Source: Georhizobium profundi (GTDB lineage Bacteria; Pseudomonadota; Alphaproteobacteria; Rhizobiales; Rhizobiaceae). Taken from it: a stretch of DNA of 64,000 bases. The position numbers were made by a program, and so were the translations under genes. The DNA lies in contig NZ_CP032509.1 in the NCBI RefSeq assembly GCF_003952725.1, positions 3,992,001 to 4,056,000 on the forward strand, read 5' to 3'. The stretch's first letter is position 1. Each line of letters opens with the position of its first letter. Positions 1 through 8,306 of the stretch are shown here, in pieces. Below the pieces are notes generated by a model. That model was not told the DNA's origin and ran no database searches. It saw only the letters and a program-made list of their open reading frames with translations.

Positions 1-547
1 CGAAATCCGTCCCGGTAACGTCATCGAGCACAATGGCAGCCTCTGGGCCGCGGTGAAGACCAACGCGGTCAAGCCAGGCAAAGGCGGCGCCTTCAACCAA
101 GTCGAACTGAAGAACCTCCTCGACGGCACCAAGCTCAACGAGCGGTTCCGCGCTTCCGAAACGGTCGAGCGCGTGCGCCTGGAGCAGAAGGACTTCCAGT
201 TCCTCTACGAGCAGGGCGACATGCTCGTGTTCATGGACAACGAAACCTACGAGCAGCTGGAACTGCAGAAGGATTTCGTCGGCGATCGCGCCGCCTTCCT
301 GCAGGACGGCATGATGGTGACCGTTGAACTGTACGAAGACAAGCCGATCGGCATCTCGCTGCCGGATCAGGTGGTCTTGGCGATCGTAGAGGCCGATCCG
401 GTCGTGAAGGGCCAGACGGCGGCGTCGTCCTACAAGCCGGCCGTCATGGAAAACGGCGTGCGCGTCATGGTGCCGCCCTTCATCGAGTCCGGCGAGCGCA
501 TCCTGGTCGATACCAACGAGATCACTTATATCCGCCGCGCCGACTGA
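1..547 (+). CDS. efp: Elongation factor P, 5' end outside window
   Basis: This is the 3' portion of translation elongation factor P, which binds between the P and E sites of ribosomes stalled at polyproline and promotes peptide bond formation. The reading frame is already open at base 2, so the start codon lies before the window; the GTG at 53 is internal. The visible part has the KOW-like N-terminal domain with PGKGGAF, the loop whose lysine carries the post-translational modification in E. coli-type EF-P, then the two OB-fold domains ending in a typical ITYIRRAD tail. suhB follows after 36 bp on the same strand, so the two may be co-transcribed. The assignment is firm. Confidence 0.96.
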   Translation, partial: EIRPGNVIEHNGSLWAAVKTNAVKPGKGGAFNQVELKNLLDGTKLNERFRASETVERVRLEQKDFQFLYEQGDMLVFMDNETYEQLELQKDFVGDRAAFLQDGMMVTVELYEDKPIGISLPDQVVLAIVEADPVVKGQTAASSYKPAVMENGVRVMVPPFIESGERILVDTNEITYIRRAD

Positions 548-583
548 TCAGGCCGCCCACTCCTCTTCCCGAAAGCTTTCCCG

Positions 584-1390
584 ATGGCCCGCTCCGCCCT
601 CTTGAACGTCATGGTCCAGGCCGCAATGAAGGCCGGGCGCTCGCTGTCGCGAGACTTCGGCGAAGTGCAGAATTTGCAGGTTTCGCTCAAAGGCCCGGGC
701 GACTATGTCAGCCAAGCCGACCGCAAAGCCGAAGAGATCATTCACTCCGAGCTTCTGCGTGCCCGCCCGACCTACGATTTCCTCGGTGAGGAGGGCGGCG
801 AGACGAAGGGCACCGACGGTGCGCATCGCTGGATCGTCGATCCGCTGGATGGCACGACGAACTTCCTGCACGGAATTCCGTTCTTCGCGGTCTCGATCGC
901 GCTGGAGCGCAATGGCGAGATCGTCGGCGCAGTGATCTTCAACCCGGCCATGGACGAGCTCTTCACCGCAGAACGCGGCGGTGGCGCCTTCCTCAACGAT
1001 CGTCGCCTGCGCGTTGCGGCGCGCAAGAAGCTGTCGGATTCCGTCGTTGCGACCGGCATTCCGCATCTCGGCCGCGGCCACCACGGCAAGTTCCTCGTGG
1101 AGTTGCGCAATGTCATGGGCGAAGTCGCCGGCGTTCGCCGCACCGGCTCCGCAGCACTCGACCTTGCCTATACGGCTGCAGGACGGTTCGACGCCTATTG
1201 GGAAAAGAACATCGCTGCCTGGGACATCGCAGCCGGCATGCTTCTGGTGCGCGAGGCCGGGGGCTACGTCACCGACCTCGAAGGCGGCAACCGGATGTTC
1301 GAGAGCGGAACGGTTCTCGCCGGCAACGAGTACATCCACAAGGCGCTGAAGGACGTGGTGCACCGCCCTGCTCCTGCAATCGGCGGTTAA
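584..1390 (+). CDS. suhB: Inositol monophosphatase family protein (SuhB type)
   Basis: A 268-residue Mg-dependent phosphatase of the inositol monophosphatase superfamily. The metal-binding motifs are all present: GEEGGE at about residues 68-73, DPLDGTTNF starting at D86, and WDIAAG at about 214-219. The length is normal for the family. SuhB proteins dephosphorylate inositol-1-phosphate and, in enterobacteria, also act with Nus factors on rRNA antitermination; which role applies here cannot be told from sequence. A second family member, hisN-like, lies at 43153. The antisense frame across this gene is open but is a shadow. Confidence 0.93.
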   Translation: MARSALLNVMVQAAMKAGRSLSRDFGEVQNLQVSLKGPGDYVSQADRKAEEIIHSELLRARPTYDFLGEEGGETKGTDGAHRWIVDPLDGTTNFLHGIPFFAVSIALERNGEIVGAVIFNPAMDELFTAERGGGAFLNDRRLRVAARKKLSDSVVATGIPHLGRGHHGKFLVELRNVMGEVAGVRRTGSAALDLAYTAAGRFDAYWEKNIAAWDIAAGMLLVREAGGYVTDLEGGNRMFESGTVLAGNEYIHKALKDVVHRPAPAIGG

Positions 1391-1469
1391 TCTTCCGGCA
1401 CACCGCGGCTTTCTTTCCGTCTTGATTCTCGGTTACTGTCCGACCCTATGACGATTGGAGCTGCTTTTC

Positions 1470-2516
1470 ATGGCAGGATTGAAATTCTCGGGCTGGGGCA
1501 TCTCTGACGACGGCACCGGCGCCGATCCGCATAAATTATCGAGCCCGCTCGTCTTCTTCTGGAGCATGCTGATCTTCCTGATCATCGTCGGTTTCCTGGC
1601 GGCGATCCTCTATCGGCAAATCCAATCGGCTTTCGTGACCAACCCCGGCCTCAATGGCCTGATCTTCGGCGTGCTGCTGATCGGCGTCCTGCTCGCCTTC
1701 AACCAGGTGCTGCGGCTTCGCCCCGAAGTGCGGTGGGTCAACTCCTTCCGAGCCGCCGGCAGTGCCGAGAAAGCCGGGCGTGAGCCGGTGCTTCTCGCAC
1801 CGATGCGCGCGCTGATCGGGCGCCGCCAGGAGATGGCGCTGTCCACCTCGTCGCTCCGGTCTATCCTCGATTCCATCGCGACGCGTCTCGATGAATCCCG
1901 CGACACGTCTCGCTATTTGATCGGCCTGCTCGTCTTTCTCGGCCTGCTCGGCACGTTCTGGGGCCTTCTCGGCACCATCGGCTCGATCAACAACACGATC
2001 CAATCGCTGGATCCTGGGTCGGGCGACACGGGCGATATTCTTGCATCGCTGAAGGCAGGCCTCAGCGCTCCGCTCGGCGGCATGGGCACGGCATTCTCGT
2101 CCTCGCTCTTCGGCCTATCGGGGTCCCTGATCCTCGGCTTCCTCGACCTGCAGGCAGGGCGCGCGCAGAACAGGTTCTACACGGAGCTGGAAAACTGGCT
2201 CTCGACTGTGACGGACATGGATTCCGAAACGATCGTCAACGAGATCGGGCGCGGCACGGGTTCGACGGAAGAGCTTCGGCTGCTTTCAGAACGGCTGCAG
2301 GCCATGTCGCAGGAAAACGGCATGTCGCAACGCTCCACCACCGCCATGGCCAATCTGGCCGAAGGCATACAGGGGCTTGTGAAGAACATGCGGTCCGAGC
2401 AGCAGATGCTGCGCGACTGGATCGAAGCGCAGCAGCGGGAAACGCGTGCTCTGCGCGAGACGCTGGAGCAGATCTCGACGCGCATCGATCCAGACCGCCC
2501 TCGGAAAGAAGGCTGA
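1470..2516 (+). CDS. MotA/TolQ/ExbB-type proton channel protein
   Basis: A 348-residue integral membrane protein. Two hydrophobic segments near residues 27-48 and 60-80 are followed by a cytoplasmic stretch and two more segments (about 150-175 and 200-225) with the Gly-rich GTFWGLLGTI and GGMGTAFSSSLFG signatures of the MotA/TolQ/ExbB family; the C-terminal 110 residues look helical. The ATG at 1470 was preferred to an upstream TTG at 1455 because TGGAG sits 9 bp before it. The next gene starts 3 bp after the stop and encodes a MotB/OmpA-like partner, so together they should form an ion-driven stator-like complex in the inner membrane. No other flagellar gene is nearby, so calling it flagellar MotA would be unsafe. 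Confidence 0.85.
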   Translation: MAGLKFSGWGISDDGTGADPHKLSSPLVFFWSMLIFLIIVGFLAAILYRQIQSAFVTNPGLNGLIFGVLLIGVLLAFNQVLRLRPEVRWVNSFRAAGSAEKAGREPVLLAPMRALIGRRQEMALSTSSLRSILDSIATRLDESRDTSRYLIGLLVFLGLLGTFWGLLGTIGSINNTIQSLDPGSGDTGDILASLKAGLSAPLGGMGTAFSSSLFGLSGSLILGFLDLQAGRAQNRFYTELENWLSTVTDMDSETIVNEIGRGTGSTEELRLLSERLQAMSQENGMSQRSTTAMANLAEGIQGLVKNMRSEQQMLRDWIEAQQRETRALRETLEQISTRIDPDRPRKEG

Positions 2517-2519
2517 TCC

Positions 2520-3551
2520 ATGGCCCTGGCGCGCAACAGGCGGCGCGAGCGGTCCGTCGATTACTGGCCGGGTTTCGTCGACGCCCTGTCGACCCTGCTG
2601 CTCGCCATCATGTTCCTGCTGTCCGTCTTCGTGCTGGCGCAGTTTCTGCTCAGCCGCGAGATTTCCGGACAGGACGAGGTTCTGAACCGGCTGAACAGCC
2701 AGATCAATGAGCTGACACAGTTGCTGGCGCTCGAACAGGCCGTTGGCCAGGACGCAGAGGATGCGCTCGCCAATCTGCGCGCGTCGCTCGCCCAGTCCGA
2801 GCAGGAGCAATCGCGTCTGCGCGAGTTGCTGAGCTCCAACCAGGGCGTCTCGGCCGAAGCCGAAGCGCAGATCGGCATGCTGGAAGGCACGCTCGACGAC
2901 GAGCGGCAGGTCAGCCAGCGAGCACTGAATCAGGTCGAATTGCTGAACCAGCAGATTTCCGCACTGCGCAGCCAGATCGCGGCTCTGGAAGGCGCGCTCG
3001 ACGTCTCCGAAGCGCGTGACGCGGAAGCGCAGACGCAGATCGCCGATCTCGGCCGTCGCCTGAACGTCGCGCTCGCGCAGCGCGTGCAGGAGCTGAATCG
3101 CTACCGCTCCGATTTCTTCGGCCGTCTGCGGGAGATCCTGTCCGACCGCGAAAACATCCGGATTGTCGGCGACCGCTTCGTTTTCCAGTCGGAAGTGCTG
3201 TTCCCTTCCGGTGGTGCCGAACTCAATCCGGAGGGCATCGATCAGATGGGTGAACTGGCGACGGCCGTGCTGGAGCTCGCACGCGAGATCCCGTCCGACA
3301 TCAACTGGGTGCTGCGCGTCGATGGCCACACGGACAATGTGCCCTTATCCGGCACCGGCCGGTATGTGGACAATTGGGAGCTTTCGTCGGCCCGCGCGAC
3401 CTCGGTCGTCAAATACCTGATTTCGCAGGGTGTCCCAGCCGAGCGGCTGGTTGCGGCGGGCTTCGGCGAGTTCCAGCCGATCGCGGAAGGCGACAGCCCG
3501 GAAGCGCGCGCCACCAACCGGCGCATCGAGCTGAAGCTGACGGAGCGCTGA
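2520..3551 (+). CDS. OmpA/MotB-family peptidoglycan-binding partner of the MotA-like channel
   Basis: A 343-residue protein with a basic cytoplasmic N terminus, one membrane helix (about residues 19-45) carrying an aspartate at residue 21 in WPGFVDALS, the position of the proton-binding Asp of MotB. A long Gln/Glu/Leu-rich coiled coil follows (about 50-195), and then a C-terminal OmpA-like domain with VDGHTDNVP and the typical ATNRRIEL ending that binds peptidoglycan. It lies 3 bp after the MotA/ExbB-like gene and is almost certainly its partner. The coiled-coil spacer is much longer than the plug/linker of flagellar MotB, pointing to a specialised envelope complex rather than the flagellar stator. 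Confidence 0.87.
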   Translation: MALARNRRRERSVDYWPGFVDALSTLLLAIMFLLSVFVLAQFLLSREISGQDEVLNRLNSQINELTQLLALEQAVGQDAEDALANLRASLAQSEQEQSRLRELLSSNQGVSAEAEAQIGMLEGTLDDERQVSQRALNQVELLNQQISALRSQIAALEGALDVSEARDAEAQTQIADLGRRLNVALAQRVQELNRYRSDFFGRLREILSDRENIRIVGDRFVFQSEVLFPSGGAELNPEGIDQMGELATAVLELAREIPSDINWVLRVDGHTDNVPLSGTGRYVDNWELSSARATSVVKYLISQGVPAERLVAAGFGEFQPIAEGDSPEARATNRRIELKLTER

Positions 3552-3577
3552 TAGCTAGCGTTGCGATGTGAGAGAGC

Positions 3578-5377
3578 TTACTTCGCCGCCTGGATGAATT
3601 CGGTCTGCCCGTGATCGAACTGCAGGCGCGCCAGCCGCGCATAGACGCCGTTGCGCTCCACCAGAGTGCGGTGCGTGCCCTCTTCCACGATGCGCCCGCG
3701 ATCCATGACGACGATGCGATCCGCCTTAAGCACGGTGGCGAGCCGGTGCGCGATGACGAGTGTCGTGCGGCCCTTCATCAGCCGCTCCAAGGCCTGTTGC
3801 ACCAGTTGCTCGCTTTCGGCATCGAGCGCGGAGGTGGCCTCGTCGAGAATGAGGATCGGCGCATCCTTGAGAATGGCGCGGGCAATCGCGATGCGCTGGC
3901 GCTGTCCACCGGAGAGCGTGATACCCCGCTCGCCCACCATCGTGTCGTAGCCGTCGGGCAGCGCGGCCACGAAGATATCCGCGTGCGCTGCCTTTGCCGC
4001 CGCCGGAATATCGCCCTCGCTGGCACCCGGCCGACCAAACGCGATGTTGTCGCGCACGGTTCCCTGGAAGATCGTCACATCCTGCGGCACGATCGCGATG
4101 CGCGCACGGACCTCTGCAGGATCGGCCTTGGCGATGTCGACACCGTCGATGCGCACCGTGCCCGACACCGGGTCGTAGAAGCGCAGCAGCAGGGCAAAAA
4201 GCGTGCTCTTGCCCGCCCCTGAAGGGCCGACGACGGCAACGCTCTCACCTGGCTTCACCTGAAGATCGAAATCATCGAGCACCGGCATGTCGTCGCGTGC
4301 GGGATAGGCGAAGGCGATGTGATCGAACTCGATGGCGCCCACCGGGGGCACCGGCATCGCGATCGGGTTGGCCGGCGCGCGGATCTCGGGCACCTCGTCC
4401 AGCAGTTCCGAAAGGCGCTCGGCGGCGCCGGCGGCTTGAGAGATCTCGCTCCAGACCTCGGACAAGGCTGCGAGCGCACCAGCGGCAAACAGCGAATAGA
4501 GAAGAAATTGGCTCAGCGTGCCTGGCGACATCGTGCCGTCGAGCACGCGTTGCGCGCCGAACCACAAGACGGCGACGACGCTCCCGAATGCCATGCAGAT
4601 CGCAAAGCCGGTCAACACGGCGCGCGCGCGCACGGCGTCGCGCGCTGCGGTGAAAGCTGTTTCGATCGCGTGGGAAAACAGGCCGTTGGCGGTCGGTTCG
4701 TTGTTGTAGGACTGAACGGTGCGGGTCGCGCCGATCGTCTCGCTCGCATAGGCCATGGCGTTAGCGAGCGTATCCTGGGCAGCGCGCGAGCGGCGGCGCA
4801 CGGCGCGGCCGAAAGCCACGATCGGGAACACGATCAGCGGAATTGCGGCCAGCACCAGGCTCGACAGGCCCGGGCTGGTCACGATCATCATGCCGATAGC
4901 GCCGATGCACAGGATCATGTTGCGGAGCGCCAGCGATGCCGTCGCGCCGACCGTCGACTTGATCTGCGTGGTGTCCGCCGTCAGGCGCGAAACGATCTCA
5001 CCGGACTGATTGACGTCGTAGAAGCCGGCAGAGAGGCGCGTCACATGCGAAAAGACGTCGCGGCGAAGGTCGGAGACGACCCGCTCGCCAAGGGTAATAA
5101 CGAAATAGTAGCGAAAGGCGCTCGCCAGCGCGAGCAGCACCGCGATCACCAGGAGCATGATGAAGTAGGTTTCGATGAAGCCAGCATCGGATTCGGAGAA
5201 GCCGTGGTCGATCATGCGACGGACAGCCAGCGGCAAGGTCAGCGTCATGCTCGCGGCGAGAACGAGAAAGATCAAAGCTCCGGCGACCAGCCCGCGATAG
5301 GCCAGCACATAGGGCAGCAATCTCGCAAGCGGTCGCAGCGAGCGCCGCTTGTTCACGCTAGGGGCCGTTTCCGCCAC
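3578..5377 (-). CDS. MsbA-type ABC exporter, fused permease and ATPase
   Basis: A 599-residue half-transporter with an N-terminal six-helix type I exporter domain (about residues 20-320) and a C-terminal nucleotide-binding domain. Visible motifs are Walker A GPSGAGKS (384-391), Q-loop, signature LSGGQ (488-492), Walker B ILILDE (508-513) and the switch His in IAHRLAT. It should work as a homodimer exporting a lipid, peptide or drug. It resembles the rhizobial MsbA/LmrA-like group but the substrate cannot be read from sequence. It is convergent with the OmpA-like gene and divergent from rpmE. Confidence 0.9.
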   Translation of the reverse strand: MAETAPSVNKRRSLRPLARLLPYVLAYRGLVAGALIFLVLAASMTLTLPLAVRRMIDHGFSESDAGFIETYFIMLLVIAVLLALASAFRYYFVITLGERVVSDLRRDVFSHVTRLSAGFYDVNQSGEIVSRLTADTTQIKSTVGATASLALRNMILCIGAIGMMIVTSPGLSSLVLAAIPLIVFPIVAFGRAVRRRSRAAQDTLANAMAYASETIGATRTVQSYNNEPTANGLFSHAIETAFTAARDAVRARAVLTGFAICMAFGSVVAVLWFGAQRVLDGTMSPGTLSQFLLYSLFAAGALAALSEVWSEISQAAGAAERLSELLDEVPEIRAPANPIAMPVPPVGAIEFDHIAFAYPARDDMPVLDDFDLQVKPGESVAVVGPSGAGKSTLFALLLRFYDPVSGTVRIDGVDIAKADPAEVRARIAIVPQDVTIFQGTVRDNIAFGRPGASEGDIPAAAKAAHADIFVAALPDGYDTMVGERGITLSGGQRQRIAIARAILKDAPILILDEATSALDAESEQLVQQALERLMKGRTTLVIAHRLATVLKADRIVVMDRGRIVEEGTHRTLVERNGVYARLARLQFDHGQTEFIQAAK

Positions 5378-5424
5378 GCTTTAACTCTCCTACTCCCGCC
5401 AGGCCCCATTTTCCCCCAGGGCTC

Positions 5425-5453
5425 TTGTTATCGATTTGCCCTTCCTGTATAGG
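5425..5453 (+). promoter_or_regulatory. Candidate sigma-70-type promoter for rpmE
   Basis: TTGTTA at 5425-5430 and TATAGG at 5448-5453 are separated by exactly 17 bp, about 120 bp upstream of rpmE and downstream of the divergent ABC exporter start. This is a match to general vegetative promoter architecture by eye only. Confidence 0.4.
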
Positions 5454-5575
5454 CTCGCCAACAAATTAGGAAGCTGCGAGCCTTCATGGCGGCGCTTTCA
5501 TTTCCCATTTGAGCCGATTTGACGCAACGCCTATTTCGTCACGGCGGCTCGCCAAGCAGTCAGGAAGCCAGGACG

Positions 5576-5797
5576 ATGAAAGCCGACATTCATCCCAACT
5601 ACCACACCATTAAAGTCGTCATGACGGACGGCACTGAATACACGACGCGCTCCACCTGGGGTTCGGAAGGCGATACGATGAACCTCGAGATCGACCCGAA
5701 GTCCCACCCGGCCTGGACCGGCGGTGGCCAGCAGCTCATGGACCGTGGCGGCCGTCTTTCCAAGTTCAAGAAGCGCTTCGAAGGCCTCGGCCTCTAA
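5576..5797 (+). CDS. rpmE: 50S ribosomal protein L31
   Basis: A 73-residue protein with the L31 opening [10 protein letters not shown] and the conserved SHPAWTG and KFKKRF segments. It has no cysteines, so it is the zinc-independent form. The ATG at 5576 is preceded by AGGA (5570-5573); an earlier in-frame start at 5519 would add an unconserved extension. A strong rho-independent terminator follows 25 bp after the stop, so the gene is probably a single-gene transcript. Confidence 0.96.
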   Translation: MKADIHPNYHTIKVVMTDGTEYTTRSTWGSEGDTMNLEIDPKSHPAWTGGGQQLMDRGGRLSKFKKRFEGLGL

Positions 5798-5821
5798 GTT
5801 TCGATTTCTCAGGAGATCAAC

Positions 5822-5852
5822 AAAAAGCCCGGTCGCGAGACCGGGCTTTTTT
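5822..5852 (+). terminator. Rho-independent terminator of rpmE
   Basis: GCCCGGTC and GACCGGGC form an 8-bp stem around a GCGA loop, followed by six T. Five A precede the stem, so it could also act on the minus-strand transcript ending at rcdA. Confidence 0.9.
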
Positions 5853-5925
5853 CGTTTCGATGGTGGTTGCAGTCGCAGTCAAGAGAAGGAGAGAACGGCA
5901 GTTTCCCTCCTTCCGAAGAGGCGTG

Positions 5926-6441
5926 TCAGTGGTGGCCGAATGCCGTCTGCAGCAATGAAAGCTGTGCCTTCACGCTGTTCTCGTTATCGGCGAATGCCGG
6001 CATCACTTCGGGCCGGTAGATTTCGCGATCAAGCAGCGCAACGCGCGCCTGAAGACGCAGCGAACGGGCCACGAGGTCGCGGAACTGCTCGGGAAGATCG
6101 TCCCAGCCCGGCGCGTTGGCATCGATGGTGAAGCTGTCGATCCGCACCTTGTTCTTCTCGGACATCACTTGGTCGCGGCTCATCTCGCCGTTGTTGACCG
6201 CGCGCTGCAGCAGAAGCCACGAAGCAAGCTGCATCAGACGCGTTGTCAGCCGCATGGACTCCGCCGCGTAGAGAATGGACGCAAGACGCGGCAGGTCTTT
6301 GGATGCAATGCGACCCGGACCGTCGAGATAGCTTGCCGTTTCTTCCACCAGACCCATGCCGTCGGCATACAGTGTCTTGAATGGGTTGGACGTCGCCATG
6401 TGACCGGCAAAGCTGATCATGTTGCTGGACGTTTCGCTCAT
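5926..6441 (-). CDS. rcdA: RcdA-like CtrA-degradation regulator (DUF1465)
   Basis: A 171-residue helical protein of the DUF1465 family, which contains Caulobacter RcdA, an adaptor that works with CpdR and PopA to deliver the master regulator CtrA to ClpXP. Length and all-helical composition fit the family. The start ATG at 6441 was preferred to one 27 codons upstream, because the conserved block begins at MSETSSNMISFAGH and a GAGG/GGCGGA sequence precedes it. The long upstream region holds two TTAA-N7-TTAA sequences typical of CtrA binding, one 209 bp from the start. A cpdR gene lies at 45350 in the same window. Confidence 0.85.
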   Translation of the reverse strand: MSETSSNMISFAGHMATSNPFKTLYADGMGLVEETASYLDGPGRIASKDLPRLASILYAAESMRLTTRLMQLASWLLLQRAVNNGEMSRDQVMSEKNKVRIDSFTIDANAPGWDDLPEQFRDLVARSLRLQARVALLDREIYRPEVMPAFADNENSVKAQLSLLQTAFGHH

Positions 6442-6649
6442 GTTCGAATTCCGCCTCGATATCAGTTGACCCGCCGTGCCGCATTCTGCGGTTCTCGCCT
6501 GCAGGCTGTGTCGCGTCGGCACATCATGGCCGTCGCATTCTTGAATGCTGTAACACTCCAGGCAGAATCAGGTTCCGTTCCGCCGTCATGGGGTGATCGA
6601 TCTCTACCCGCAGAATGGTACGTCGACAGGGCTTTGCGCAAGATCGTTC

Positions 6650-6664
6650 TTAAGAAAGGGTTAA
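6650..6664. promoter_or_regulatory. CtrA-type box upstream of rcdA
   Basis: TTAA at 6650-6653, seven bases, then TTAA at 6661-6664: a perfect match to the TTAA-N7-TTAA full CtrA site known from Caulobacter and rhizobia. It lies 209 bp before the rcdA start codon. A GAATC (GANTC, the CcrM methylation site) lies between it and the gene at 6565-6569. Confidence 0.6.
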
Positions 6665-6705
6665 TGTCCACATGTGCGGCAAATGCGCCGTCCCTTCCTG
6701 CGACG

Positions 6706-6731
6706 AAAAAAAAGAGCCGCAAAAGCGGCTC
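6706..6731 (-). terminator. Rho-independent terminator on the minus strand
   Basis: GAGCCGC, loop AAAA, GCGGCTC with a run of eight A on the plus strand, read as eight U on the minus strand. It is about 155 bp beyond the DUF1192 stop codon, so it either ends that transcript or ends a short transcript starting near the CtrA-type box at 6828. Confidence 0.85.
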
Positions 6732-6827
6732 TCGAGAGTTTAACAGGGAGGCGTCAAACAGAGTGACCAGCAGTCAGTCTGCAATCGTCCAGAAGCTCCG
6801 GACATGAGCATTAGACACTATTAACCG

Positions 6828-6842
6828 TTAATGCCTGGTTAA
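6828..6842. promoter_or_regulatory. Second CtrA-type box between DUF1192 gene and rcdA
   Basis: TTAA at 6828-6831 and TTAA at 6839-6842 with exactly seven bases between them; a further TTAA lies at 6821-6824. It lies upstream of the minus-strand terminator at 6706-6731, so its target is not obvious. Confidence 0.5.
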
Positions 6843-6887
6843 TGGGCCGGGCCCCCTGCCTCTTTTCGAGAATCCGAGCGATCTCCA

Positions 6888-7076
6888 TCAGCGAAAAAAC
6901 CGCTCTGCCGCCGCCTTGCTGGATGTCTTCATCTCGATTTCCTCTTCCAGCCGCGCAATCTCGCTGCGCAGCGCATCGATGCGTTGCCGCAGCTCGTCGG
7001 TGGAAAGAAGCGCCAGATCGGCGCCGATCTCATGAACGGGTTTGCGCGTCGGCGGCATGTCATCGAAAATGGCCAT
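6888..7076 (-). CDS. DUF1192 family small protein
   Basis: A 62-residue protein with a Pro/Arg-rich head and a coiled-coil-like second half (LSTDELRQRIDALRSEIARL), matching the small DUF1192 family found next to quinone oxidoreductase genes in rhizobia. No function is established. It is divergent from the oxidoreductase gene, whose ATG is 108 bp away, and it overlaps nothing convincing. Confidence 0.8.
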   Translation of the reverse strand: MAIFDDMPPTRKPVHEIGADLALLSTDELRQRIDALRSEIARLEEEIEMKTSSKAAAERFFR

Positions 7077-7184
7077 CGGCTCATCACTCCTTACGCTTCA
7101 CGCTTGGACCGAATGCGAGGATCGCTCGCCCTCAGCGGACCGAGCCAGTATAACCCCGTGACGAAAAACAGAAATGGAAAAGCC

Positions 7185-8180
7185 ATGCCCGAGACGATGC
7201 GCGCCGTGGAGATCAGCCAGCCGGGTGGTCCGGAAGTTCTCAAGCTCGCCGAGCGCCCGGTTCCGGCCCTAAAGTCCGACGAGGTGCTGATTGCCGTCAA
7301 AGCCGCCGGCGTCAACCGGCCCGACTGCCTGCAGCGGCAAGGCGCCTATCCACCACCGGCCGGCGCCTCCGACATTCCGGGGCTCGAGGTCGCAGGCGAG
7401 ATCGTGGCGCTCGGTGACGGCGTCACGCGCTGGTCGGTCGGCGATCGGGTTTGCGCTCTGGTGACGGGCGGCGGATATGCCGAACGCTGCTCGGCACATC
7501 AGGACAGCGTGCTTCCCGTGCCGGACGGCTTTTCCATGGAAGAGGCAGCCGCCCTGCCCGAGACCTATTTCACGGTGTGGCACAATGTCTTCCAGCGTGG
7601 CGGATTGCAGGAAGGTGAAACATTTCTGGTGCACGGCGGCACGTCCGGGATCGGCACGACCGCCATCCAGCTTGCAAAGGCGTTCGGCGCGACCGTTTTT
7701 GCGACTGCGGGCTCGGATAAAAAATGCCGCGCCTGTTTCGAATTCGGCGCCGATCACGCCATCAACTACCGCGACGAAGATTTCGTGCAGGCGGTCAGGA
7801 CCCTGACCGATGGCAAAGGCGTGAACGTGATCCTGGACATGGTCGGGGGCGATTATATCGGCCGCAACTATGACGCTGCGGCAATCGAGGGGCGCGTGGT
7901 GCAGATCGCTTTCCTCAACGGGCGGAAGGCCGAGGCGGATTTCTCCAAGCTGATGATGAAGCGGCTGTTTCACACCGGCTCCACGCTGCGCGCGCGCGAC
8001 AGCGGCTTCAAGGGGAAGCTTGCGGCGGAGCTGAAGGAAAAAGTCTGGCCGCTGCTGACAAGCCGCCGCGTTGCTCCGGTGATGGACAGCGTCATCCCCT
8101 TTGCCGATGTGGTGGAAGCCCATCGTCGCATGGAAGGCAGCAGCCATATCGGCAAGATCGTGCTGAAAATCAGCGATTGA
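7185..8180 (+). CDS. NAD(P)H-quinone oxidoreductase (zeta-crystallin/PIG3 type)
   Basis: A 331-residue medium-chain dehydrogenase/reductase without the catalytic zinc ligands. The N-terminal GroES-like domain holds the AAGVNRPDCLQRQG motif, and the Rossmann domain holds VHGGTSGIGTTAIQLAKA at about residue 145. This pattern is typical of quinone reductases that reduce quinones with NADPH. The ATG at 7185 was chosen because homologous sequence begins at MPETMRAVEI; an open extension to 6984 overlaps the antisense DUF1192 gene and is not conserved. Confidence 0.9.
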   Translation: MPETMRAVEISQPGGPEVLKLAERPVPALKSDEVLIAVKAAGVNRPDCLQRQGAYPPPAGASDIPGLEVAGEIVALGDGVTRWSVGDRVCALVTGGGYAERCSAHQDSVLPVPDGFSMEEAAALPETYFTVWHNVFQRGGLQEGETFLVHGGTSGIGTTAIQLAKAFGATVFATAGSDKKCRACFEFGADHAINYRDEDFVQAVRTLTDGKGVNVILDMVGGDYIGRNYDAAAIEGRVVQIAFLNGRKAEADFSKLMMKRLFHTGSTLRARDSGFKGKLAAELKEKVWPLLTSRRVAPVMDSVIPFADVVEAHRRMEGSSHIGKIVLKISD

Positions 8181-8306
8181 GGATGAGAGGGAGCGGGCGG
8201 CGCAACCAAACCGGCGCGGCGGACGTATAGGTCTACTGCCGTCACCAGTGCCCGTCATCGACGACTGTCGCCCGCCTCCTGCTCATTCCAATCGAACCCT
8301 CAGCTT

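Noticed and set aside
548..1363. Long open frame antisense to suhB
   Set aside because: Composition is that of a mirror frame of a GC-rich gene, it spans exactly the suhB region and has no recognisable domain.
1470..2516. Naming this gene motA
   Set aside because: The family fits, but no flagellar genes are nearby and the partner has a long coiled coil unlike flagellar MotB.
1470..3551. Possible Zorya-type defence system (ZorA/ZorB-like pair)
   Set aside because: No ZorC, ZorD or ZorE gene is nearby, the channel protein lacks the very long cytoplasmic tail, and the setting is core genome.
4319..5452. 377-codon open frame opposite the ABC exporter
   Set aside because: It is Arg/His/Gly-rich without motifs, as expected from the third-position GC bias of the exporter gene.
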